A stretch of DNA of 64,000 nt, taken from positions 266,453-330,452 of the forward strand of contig CM055111.1 of NCBI GenBank assembly GCA_029204225.1, given 5' to 3'. Positions 22,827-34,800 of the stretch are shown piece after piece. How positions within the stretch are numbered: position 1 is the first letter of the stretch; each line of letters opens with the position of its first letter. Made by a program: the position numbers and the translations under genes. A model generated the notes under the pieces. That model was given only the letters and a program-made list of their open reading frames with translations, was not told the origin of the DNA and did not search any database. This DNA is from Diphasiastrum complanatum. Taxonomy: Eukaryota; Streptophyta; Lycopodiopsida; Lycopodiales; Lycopodiaceae.

Positions 22827-25800
22827 GCAATTCTGGGTCGCGAATCGCAGACCCAGCGAATCAAGATTCGCTGCAACTATGATCGAGATACAATTTTGAT
22901 TAGCCTTTCTTCCCTCTGTGCTAGGATTCTCTCACAACCCTACTCCATTTTCCCCATGATGCTCCCTTGGAATCATAAGCCACCTTTCTCACCACTGCTT
23001 TCCATACAACTGCCTCTCTTGCATTCCCTTCTCTCGACCCAGGACATCTTTGTTCAGATCTATTAAAGGGGGAGAAGTAGGAAAAATAAAATGTTATCTA
23101 GGAGAAACAACTATCATAGATTTCAGGAGGAATCTTTGATATGAATAAATGGAGGACCTGTTTGGAATCAGAATAGATAGGATATTGTATTAAAATCTTC
23201 TAAGGATTGTGTCTAAAATCTAGTTAGAAGAGGTAAGGGAAGAGAAATTAGAAAACACTCTTGTAGTAGAAAAGTTGTTGATTACAAGTCCGCTCGATTT
23301 GTATCAAAACTAGAGAGTTCTATTGCAAGAAAGTGGTTTGTTGAAATTCCTTGAGGGTTTGTGATTAGCTTGATCTTAGTGTGAATTAGGATCCGTGAGT
23401 TGATGCAAGGAATGAAATTCACTCTAACAATATATTCTTTTATAATCTCCGGTTGAGATTTTGGTTGTGAAATAGCACTCTTTGAGAAATATTCTCTCGA
23501 GTGAACTGAGTTACAAGATTCTCAATTGAAAAAAGTGTTGGTTACAGATTGGGTAAAATATGTAGAGATATGCTATGTGGCGAATCATTGTTTAAGATCA
23601 TGATTTCTGTGCGCAAGTTCTTAATCATTTGGATCTACAATGTATTCCTTCCTGGGTTTATATGGACGCATAAACTAGTCGTTAAAACATAGGCATATTG
23701 GGTTTTAATCTTTTCCCGATTGGAAAGGATTGTATGTTACCCCGGAACGTCAGATGGAGTTGGATATTTGAGTGCAACCAAAAGTCGAAGTTTCAGTAAA
23801 TCTTAAGGTTATTCTAGATTAAAACTTAAGAATAATCGAATCTAGACGCATTCTAGATAGGACCCTAACTTTGGAATGACACTTTGTGCGGAGTCAGGGA
23901 AGTTTGTGATTACAATTCTTATAAAGACATCGTTAATGAGTTGGATAAATCTGGGACTTTCCTTATGGAAAGGACTTTTTAGGGCAACTCATGTGTCTTT
24001 TTATTGTCAAGTATGGAATACAAATCCGATGGGTTATGATTGACGAATCATAGTTCAGATTCTAATTTATACTTGACCGTTTAAGAGAGGGTAACACGGG
24101 TGGTCAAAAGATCAAATGCTATGTGCATGTCTTTTGATGGCCATCTCCTTGGAAAGATAATTATCCTTGTAGAGATTGCTTCTAATAGTAGTTAGTATTC
24201 GGCTACCGGTTATAGCCCGTTCATGTACAGCTTTGAACCTAGATCACCCATTTCTATAGAGACTCGAACGATCAAGTTTCAGAAAGTAGCAGATTCCCTA
24301 TACGATATGCTAGCACGTGAGAATGTCCAATGTGCCCAGGATAGGAATCGACATTATGCTAATCTGAAAAGATCGCCTCAAGACTTTCAAGTGGGAGATT
24401 GGATGTATTTGAGAATCCCGAAGGATTCTAGTGTAATGCTTATCGGCAAGCATTACAAATTGTCCCCTAGGCATAGAGGACCGTATCAAATCTTGAAAAA
24501 GATTGGATCCTTAGTTTACCAATTGGACCTCTCGGAAGGAACTCAAGTGCACCCGGTTTTTCACGTAAGCTGACTCAAGAAGAGTCTACGTGAAGGGGAG
24601 CATCTTGCTTCAAGAGACCAATTGGACCTGGATGAATCATCGGGTGTGTCCCGACTTGAACCTGAAAAGATCTTGGATACAAGAGCTAAACAATTAAGGA
24701 ATCGTATAGTTATCGAGCATCTGGTTTGATGGAAGGGTCGCACAGACGATAATGATTCTTGGGAACACATTCTCAATATATCAAATACTCAGATTGGACA
24801 TATTGGACATGTATCTAAAGCTCAAACTTCAAAAGAAGTATGGGACATCCTAAGCGCATAATATGATGTGAGGGACGTGACTTCCAAGTTGCATCTCAAA
24901 AGGAAATTCTTCTTACTCAAGATGTCTATTGGTGATTCGCTGCAGAATCATATAAACCAGTTCAAGAATCTCTTGCAGTAGATGGCAGCTATCGGATCAT
25001 CTATTGACGACCAAGATGCAATCATGACATTGCTATCGAGCTTGCCACCTACATACGAAGATGATCATAACGACACACAAATTGAACTCTCTCTAGGCTA
25101 TTTCGACCGTTCCGTTGTGCATAATCCCATGTAAAAATGCAGACTGTGTAAAAACTAGTTTGTTTTTGCAAAACTGTAAAAATTCATGACTTGAACTTTA
25201 GTCTGTTTGCATATTTCAATCTAGGCAAGTATATAGAAGGTAAAACCAAGTGAGTAGGAGTTTAACTCAAGCACTCCTCCTTAATCTTACTGCTAGGAGC
25301 CAAAAAAGAAATTAAGCATTTTATACTAAGGTAGTATGCTTTGCCTTTGGCAATGACTTGGTCAATATATCAGCTAACATACATTCTATAGTGCAACTTT
25401 GGTTGTCACAATGCAAAATTGTTGGTCTGAGTTGCTGAATATTCAAGTCCTGCAATGGTCTTTTGAGCCAAATAGTTTCCTTCATTGCCTAGGTAGCTAC
25501 CATGAATTCAGATTAACACATCTCTGTTTCTTGCTACTCCAAGAAATGGATCCTTTTGCAAGAAAGCAAATGTGGCCAGATGTGGACTTTTGGGTGTCCA
25601 AATCACCAACCCAGTTTGAATCTGAATAGGCTTCAAGAGTGAGTGCCTCCTCTTTGTAGGAAATAGAAGCCTAAGGATCCAGGATCTTAACTATTCAATC
25701 ACACAAAGCATTCTCAAAAGAAAGAGAGAGATGGCTAGAAACCCTCTTGTAGAAACTCGTGGATAGCCAAAGAGAATAGTCAGTATTGCGTACAAAAGTG

Positions 25801-28800
25801 TCTCATACAAATGGGATGCACACACATATATATAGTCCAAGATGACTATCTAACTTCATGACTATTGGCTATCCAACTTTCTATAAGTTACATAGAAAAA
25901 ATAAGTTATCTCCAATATGTCCAGTTGGGGTACTTAATGTCACAATTAGGCCTAGTGGACCCATGAGTCCCTACCAAGTTAATTTCATACTAATTGAGCT
26001 AACTCTAAATTTAGTAGGCCTAATATAATAAATGACCATGGTTACACAACTCTCGACCTTTTGGTTCAAAGTAACCTATGGTAATGTAATCAATTCCATT
26101 TACATTCCAACACCCTCCTTAAATGGAAATGCATAACATAACATGAAGTAACTTCTCGAAAGAGAAAAATGCAACTTGCTGTCCGAACTTCATGTCGCCA
26201 AATAAACTTCGCACCGAAGTAGTCGAAATTTCATCCCCAATCATGTCCAACATATAAAAGGAAAAGAATGCGTAATAATGAAGCATCAAGTCGAAGGCTG
26301 AGGATTTGCATGCTCCATCTGAAGTAGGGAACCAACATAAACTCGGCAATAAGTCGAAACATGGACTTGTAATCCATCATAGGCTCCCACATCATTCGAA
26401 AATACTTCTTACCATAAGGACAATAAAAAAGAGTACCAAACTCTTTTGGCATCACATCCTCCCAAACCTTACCATCAATGACTTGCTCACATAGAATAGG
26501 CAATGTACCAACATCATGATGAAGAGTAAGTGTAGAACCAAAAAAATCAGCAAGAGGTACTGATTTTAAAAAGGCATGTGCCTTTCCTTCATAGTAAGAG
26601 ATTTCTTTGTTGTCTTGCAAAGTCTCCAATAGCCGACAAGGAACTGTTATGGGTTGTTCAACACTTTGCTGCCCAAAGTGTTCCCAACATGGACCATATT
26701 GTCCATAATCTTCCATAGGTTGTTCTTGAAGCATAATGGACTGCTCATGATGTAAAATGGGCTGTAAATGACCAAAAGAAGATGACTGAACCTGCTGTCC
26801 AACGTCTTCATCATAAAAAATTTGGCAAACTATCAAGAGATGCATCAACGATGGTATCATCAAAGTTGTCCCTCGAAGAGGCATGGGATGACATAGAAGA
26901 ATCTTCAAGTAATGAAAAATTCTCTCCAAACAAATGCTCTCTTAACACTTTGAACAAAAGTACTAATTGACACATGTTGACTCCCTCCTTGATTAGTACA
27001 AAACGGTTTCAAAGAGTGCTTGAATTTTCAGCCTTTGCTAAAACATCAAATTGAAAAGGTTTTGCATGAAACTTTTCACTAATGCATCCATCATATGCAT
27101 CAACTTGCGGTGACTTGAAAAAAGAAGATTGTTTCAACATCTGCTCAATGTATCGTTGTTGAGAGATGAAGATTCCCTGGCCTGCTCATAAAAAACAGGT
27201 TCTACTGCACCATCCTCAATAGAAAGAAGAACAAAATCAAAAAAATCAGCAAATTCTACTGATTTAGTAGAGGCACGAGTCTCCCCTTCATAGAAATGAT
27301 CCACTTTGCTGTCCTGCAAAGTCTGCAACAACCATTTAGGGACTGGTTTGGGCTGTCCAATAGCTTTACCTTTGTCAACACTTTGCTGTCCAAAGTGTTT
27401 CGAACTTGGACTTTGCTGTCCAATGTCTTCAATAGGCTGCTCTTCACCATAAATAGGTTCTTCTTGATGAACTATGGGCTGCAAAATTGAATAAGTAGTG
27501 GGCTGTCTACTAGAAGTAGATGGCAGTCCCTTAGCTTCATGATTAGATGGCAAAACCAAATCTGGAAATATTTCAAGATATCATCATGGGGGAAGTCCCC
27601 TTTCATAACATGAGTGGGCGCAACATCATAGGAGGTCTTTTCATCAAAATGAACATCAGTACACACTATGATTTTATTAGTATCCATATTACCATACCAA
27701 ACTTCATAACAAGTTAATACCTTCAAGGCTTTAGTAGGACACCGATTACTAATGTAAGTCGCCGTTATAACCGCTTCAGCCCAAAACTTGTGAGGTAGGC
27801 CCTTTGCCACGAGCATGCATCGAGCCATCTCCATGATAGTGCGATTCTTTCTTTCGGCAACATGATTTTGTTGAGGTGTGTAAGAGGTTGTCATTTGATG
27901 ATGGATACCTTTGCTTTGAAGATAAATACCGAACGTGTTCTTTATATATTCCCCTCCTCGGTCGGTACGTAAGATCTTCAAAGAGTGCCCAAACTGATTT
28001 TCTATCATTGCTGGAAAATCCTTAAAGCGTTGAAAAACTTCAGATTTTGCCTTCATAGGATAAATCCATGTAAATCTTGAAAGGTCATCAATAAAAGTAA
28101 CAAAGTACTTACACCTTCCAATAGATTCGGTCCTCATTGGACCACATACATCACTATGAACAAAATCAAATTTACCATCAACTCGAATAGTTCCATCAAT
28201 TGGAAAAGCCTGCCTTTGAAATTTTCCAAGTATGCATCCTTCGCATACATGTCCTTCGGGATGCTCAATATTAGCAATGTCTTCAACCATATTGAATCTC
28301 TTCAACATCTTCAAGCTAGCAAAGTTGAGATGTCCAAACCTAGCATGCCATAATTCAGCCAACTCCAAAGAATGTGAACTTGATGCAACAAGACAAAAAG
28401 ATGATGAAGCTCTTCGCTCATAGGTATCCATAAGGAACAATCCACCACGTAATGTTCCCGAAGCAATGATCATAAGAGATCTCTCTCGAGTAACTCATTA
28501 CGAATCTGAGTAAAACTCAACATCATAGGCATTCTGCTAAGGGCATCTACTACTGTATTGAATTTCCCCCGTCTATATCTGATAGACATATCAAACTCTT
28601 GCATCAACTCTGCCCAACGAGCTTTCCGACCTCTGAGCTCAGGTTGATTGCAAAGGTATCTAAGACTTTCATGGTCTGTCAGGACCTCAAAGTTGGCACC
28701 ATACAAATAATGTCTCCAAGTCTTAAGGGCATGGACTATAGAAAAGAGTTCCTTTTCATAGGCACTGTACCTAGTCTAAGCTGGCTCGAGTTTTTTACTC

Positions 28801-31800
28801 TCGAACGCAACTGGTCGTCCACTCTGAGTTAGTACAGCACCAACTGCAAAGTCGCTAGCATCTGTTTCGACCACAAATGGCTGATTGGGGTCGACGACCT
28901 TTAGAACTGGTGCTGTAGCTAAGGCTGTTTTGAGAGCATCAAAGCTCTCCTGCTGTGCGGACTCCCAAATGAACTCCTTTCCCTTCCCCTTAAGAAGATT
29001 TGTCATGGGAACTGCTATCTGAGCATATTCCTTGACAAATCGACTGTAATATCCCGCCAAACCAAGAAAGATCTGAAGTTCTAAAATATTCTGAGGTCTC
29101 AGCCAACTGAGTATGGCTTTAACCTTATTGGGGTCCATCTTAATCCCATCTGCCGAGATAATGTGACCCAAATAAGCTACTTCTTCAACGAAGAATTCAC
29201 ACTTGGATTCTTTAGCATAAAGCTTATGCTTTCTAAGCAGTCGAAACACCTTTCTGAGGTGTTTTAGATGCTCCTTCCTCGTTTTGCTGTAGACGAGGAT
29301 GTCATCTAAAAATACAACTACAAACTTACCCAAGTATGGTCTGAGGACACTGTTCATCAAGGTCAGCTGGAGCATTTGTGAGCCCAAATGGCATCACCTT
29401 AAACTCATAATGACCATGACGAGTCCTAAAAGCTGTTTTGGGACATCCTCCGATTTTATACGGACTTGATGATATCCCGATCTGAGGTCTATTTTACTCA
29501 AAAACTTAGCCCCGTCGAGTTGATCAAACAACTTGTCTGCCCGAAGCATAGGGTATTTATTCTTAATTGTCACTTTATTGAGGGCTCTGTAATCTACGCA
29601 AAGACGCCTAGACCCCTCTTTCTTTTTCACCAAAAGGACTGGTGAGGCCCATGGTGAACTACTGGTCTGAATTTGGCCTTTCCCAAGATAATTTGTTAAC
29701 TGCGTAGTTATTTCTTCATCCTCTGTTCGGCTGACCCGATACGGAGGTTTAGAAACAGGTGCTGTACCTGGCACTAGGTTTATTACATGATCTACCTCTC
29801 TGCTAGGTGGTAAACCATGTGGCAAATCTTCAGGAAAAACATCTTTAAATTTAAACAAAAAAGTTTCTAATTTATTGATTTTCTGCTGTAAAGAACTAGA
29901 AATAGAAACTTCAGGAATAAACTGAAAGTCACATAAGAATACCTGATGGTCGTCGTCTCCGATTAGCTGACAGAGCTCTGAACTGCAGACCATAGGGCTG
30001 TGGGGAACATCATGCTCCCCATGCAACTGGATCTCTCGGCCTTTATGCTGAAAGCTGAGGATGTTCTCTTGATAATTTCTGTGGAGGGAAGGTCCTAAAC
30101 TGTAGAGCCAGTCTCTCCCGAGAACAATGTCTGTGCGATCCAGGTGCATTATCTGAAAGTTTATTTCATCTTGGTACCCCTGAATACCAAGATTTAAGTT
30201 ACTTACCATAGTTTCCCAAATTTTTTATCTTCTCCCTTAGCTAATGAAACTATGTACCTATGCTGACTAGGTACTTCTGGAAGTTTAAGTTTTTTAACCA
30301 GGGTGCAGTTGATGAAATTATGGGTTGCCCCATCATCAACCATAATCCTAATCGACTGGTTACCAACTTTCCCATGCATACGTACTAGGTCATGACGCCC
30401 AAAACTGAAGGGTCTCGCTAGCATTGCAGAGGTTAGCTGGCAACAGTGTTCATGGTCTTCATGATACACTTTAATCTCGGAAGCTGCCGAGTCACCGGGG
30501 AAACTTACGGTCTGAACAAGATGAACTTGTTTTTTATCCTTTTTATCTTTCTTAGTGAAAGGCCCCTTGGGACACTGTCTGACTGTGTGTCCCTTGCCCA
30601 TGCACACAAAGCACAAACATTCTTGTTTGGCTTTCTCAAAATCTTTTGGTTTTAAGTCTGAGGAGCTTCACCTTTAACTTTATCTTCTTTCTTTCTTTTT
30701 AAAAATTTCTTTTTAAACTGATAGCCTTTCTGAGGAGGCTACTCAGAAAGGGGTTGTTGTCTCGCCCTCTTCCTACCCATTGAATCATCATAGATTTGAG
30801 CATATCTGAGAGCTTGCTCTAGGGTAGTAGGCGGGTTTCTCTTAACCTCTACTTTATATTCATCCTTGAGGCCACGGACAAATCCCCTGATTTTCTGATA
30901 ATCATCCATGTTTTTAATTTTTAAAATTGCTTCTCGGTACTGCGAGATATATTAGATTAGGGACTTGTCCATTATTGTTTTCTCCCAGGCTTCCCAGGCT
31001 CTATCAAGTTCATTTTCCGGTAGGAATTCTCTTAGGAAGGCTTCTTCAAAGGCCTTCCATGACCGGGGAGTCTGCCCAGTCTCCTGGAGATTTAACCACC
31101 ACTTATAGGCCATGGGCCCTAGGGAAAGACTGGCCTCTAGAGCTTCCAAATGGTCAAGGGTCTGTTTTAAGAGCATGAATATTCTTCCGTTTGCTGAGGA
31201 AGGTTTGTAGGATGTCTGCATTTCTATCCTTCTGTTCCCCAATAAAAGTAGGAGGCTTTAAGTCTTTAAAGACAATAGGGTGAGACCGCATAGGCTCACC
31301 CGAAACTGATGGAAGTGGAGAAGGGGACAACTGAGAAGTGGAGGGAAGGCTTCCTTTCGCGGAACTCAAAATCAAACCTTTGAGTTCAGCGAACGAGTCG
31401 TCCACACTGGACTTGAAATTGGCTAATGCCAACTTCAGTTCATCCACTTCTGCTACCAAGTGAAGAAACTGCTCCTTGGTAACCAATTCGTCGAGTTCTT
31501 CGGCGAATTGTTCCTGTTCTTCAACTTCCATTGGTTCTTTCCCTTTATTGAACCTCAGGGATTCCGTTTCTAATTCATCAATGCCTCTTGTCAGGGGTTG
31601 ATCAGATCTCAGAGAAGTGGTCATTTTCAGAGCTTAGAACAAGATTGCCTGACGTTTCTTTTCAAAAAAAGTCAAAAAGACTAATTTATAACTGTACAAA
31701 GAGGGAAAGAAGACTTAGCTGTTTCTGAGAATTGTACTTCCAAAGAAAATACGAATAGGAACCCTCTCAGCTATTCCACCCCAATTTTCAAACCTACTGT

Positions 31801-34800
31801 CCCAGAAAATCCCAGTTTGAAGCTCCAAAATGGTACCAAAATTTCCAGTTTCTTGAGTAGAGTAGCTCGCTGATCTGATTACAGACGTGGGGCTCCAAAA
31901 AGCAAGGCAAAGGACCCAAAAAAGTGCAAAACTTTCTAAGGTTGATAGTTGCCTACCCTCGCTAATCTGAGTTGGTCCAAAAAAAACCAAATTTGAAGCC
32001 AAAAAACAATTCCAAATTCTGGATTTTCGATGGCACCTTGCTCGCTGATCTGTGGCAAGAAAGTTTGATGGCCAAACTTCCGAAAATCTTGAAAAACAGG
32101 GATGAATTTTAACTCCTTTCTCTTCCCTGTCCAGCGCTAGCCCTGCTACTGATTTTTGACTTGAAATCCGCTCAGACCCGCAAAGGTTTCACTAAGAAAA
32201 CAGAAGTAGGTCGCTGATTCCACAGCGATGGATCTGCTTGCTGCTTCCTACTTTAATTCCGCTCTGAAATCCTAAAAAAGATCTCTGAAATCAGAGATGG
32301 ATAGCTGCCTTTCCAGTGATTTACCTGTGCAAGGAAATCTACCTCCTAAATCGTGGAAATTCCCCCAAGTTTGGATTAATAGGAGGCTGTTCCTACAACG
32401 ACTCTCCTCCTCTCTGCTTTTCTGAAAATCTCCAAAATATTTCCTATCTTCTGATAGCTTTCTCTACTGCTGCTACTTAGCTCCCAAAGATGGAGATGGC
32501 TCTGATACCAGTGTAATAGATCCGAACACCACAGTAGGGCAAACACTAACTGATCCACCCAACCTTGCCTACTCCCTAATATAGAGTAAGCCCCTCCTAG
32601 CCCAATGTGAGGACTGGTAGCATGCATCTGCCAAGTGTCGGCCACGTGGCACTGACATGGCCGACTGCACGTCGTCGGAACCCAGCGTGGGGCCCTATCC
32701 TGCTAACAGGGTCCCTAGATTGTGTTAGGCCCGCCATGGCTATGGACCGTGCTGGGGCACACTACTCACACCGTCATGCCCTATTGGTCGTGTACGCTGG
32801 ACACGACCCTGACTGTGGTATCTGACCTTCTGTGTTCTCTAGGGTTCGGCACTGGTCACGTGCTCGTAACACCTTGCACCCCCCCGTATATAAAAATGGG
32901 GGTCCAAACATGTGCCGATAAGGGCCTAATATTTATGCCCCCAACTGTATGCACATTGCACTCACATCTCCAATGAAATGATTGCAAAGGTGATCATCAT
33001 CCATAGAGTTGGTGGCCCAAACTGTAGCATTAACATTTACTAAGAACCGGAGCAAATAACAACCAAATAGCTACTGAAAATAAGATATGTTTGTGCCCTA
33101 TCTTCTGCACTTTTGAGAGGCAAAACGTTGGTTTGACCATTGTTCCCCTAAAAAAATTTCAGCCATAAGCTATTTTTCCCAAAAAAAAAACATTTCAACA
33201 ACTTTCTACATCAGAAATGAACCTACTTGTACCTCATTTGCCAATATTTGTCGAAGTTGCAAGTCTCTTTGTTTCAACTACATGTCTATCTATCTCTAAT
33301 TTGCAAGTCTCTTAGCTGCAAATAGACTCTCATCTTCAATCCTTTGTCTCTCAACATCGTATTCCTTCGTTATACATGCCAACCTCTAATCAAAATTTCT
33401 GAAAATGGACATGATGTACCAATCAAAAAGGAAAAAGATGATGACCTGGAAAAAGGGGACTTCAAGACCTAAACCGGTAGATATCCAATTGCCAAGTGGT
33501 AAAACCTAAATGTAGTGACCACTGTAGGAAACACATTGACTACACAAATATTGATAAGGGTACTAAAGAATATGAAAGAGATGAAGTAGTAGAAAGACGA
33601 TCCATGGGAGGCACAAGTCATTGTTGAATTTCATTCCTTAAATCATTTTTGTAATGTGGAACTACTCTGCAATTTTACTCGCATTGTTGAGACAATGTCA
33701 AAGGATTTGAGACCATCTGCAGAAACACGTATTGTCAAGACAGTGTCGAATAACCCTAAAACGATTATTCGAGGGTTCCCAATCCAATAGCCCCCCCAAC
33801 CATATCACAATAGAGCATAGGTAAGGAGGAGACAATGTAACTCTAAAGAGTAATTTGATGAATGCCAGTAGTACAATATCTAGCTATGTAATCTAAAGCT
33901 ATGTTGAACTAATAAGTTGGTCTCCAAAAAGTCAACCAACTTACAATAAGGTCCCCGTCCACAAAAAGGTTACAAAAATGAAGCACGTAATGTCTTTACT
34001 GTAGGAAATAGAAGCCTAAGGATCCAGATCTTAACTATTCAATCACACAAAGCATTCTCAAAAGAAAGAGATGGCTAGAAACCCTCTTGTAGAAACTCAT
34101 GGACAGCCAAGGAGAATAGTCAGTATTGCTTACAAAAGTGTCTCATACAAATGGGATGCACACATATATATAGTAATTTCATGACTATTGGCTATCCAAC
34201 TACTTGACTATTGGCTTTCCAACTACTTGACTATTGGCTGTCCAACTACTTGACTATTGACTATCCAACTTTCGATAAGTTACATAGAAAGAATAAGGTA
34301 CCTCCAATATGTCAAGTTGGGGTACTTAATGTCACAATTAGGCCTAGTGGACCCATGAGTCCCTACCAAGTTAATTTCATACTAACTTAGCTAACTCTAA
34401 GTTTAGTAGGCCTAATATAATAAATGACCATGGTTACACAACTCTCGACCTTTTGGGTCAAAGTAACCTATGGTAATGTAATCGATTCCATTTACATTCC
34501 AACACCCTCCTTAAATGGAAATGCATAACATAACATGAAGTAACATCTCGAAAGAGAAAACTGCAACTTGTTGTCCGAACTTCATGTCACCAAATAAACT
34601 TCACACCGAAGTAGTCGAAATCTCATCCCCAATCATGTCCAACATATAAAAAGAAAAGAATGCGTAATAATGAAGCATCAAGTCGAAGGCTGAGGATTTG
34701 CATGCTCCATCCAAAATAGAGAATCATCATAAACTCGGCAATAAGTCGAAACATGGACTTGTAATCCATCATAGGCTCCCACATCATTCGAAAATACTTC

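Larger units (their letters stand above)
25655..28484 (-). mobile_element. Copia-B1: truncated Ty1/copia element fused to GYP2
   Basis: The 3' LTR is at 25655-26113 (TGTAGGAAATAG ... CATTCCAACA) and the polypurine tract is the complement of 'ccctcctt' beside it. The coding region on the minus strand then holds two linker modules and integrase. The 5' half, including gag, protease, primer binding site and 5' LTR, is missing. Homology to Copia-B2 ends at 28484 and GYP2 sequence starts at the next base. Confidence 0.85.
28485..32871 (-). mobile_element. GYP2: Ty3/gypsy element, 3' half deleted
   Basis: This is a sister copy of GYP1. It has an intact-looking 5' LTR (32512-32871) and primer binding site, gag, protease, reverse transcriptase and RNase H on the minus strand. 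It stops at 28485 inside RNase H, where it joins Copia-B1. Integrase, chromodomain and 3' LTR are gone. Confidence 0.9.
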
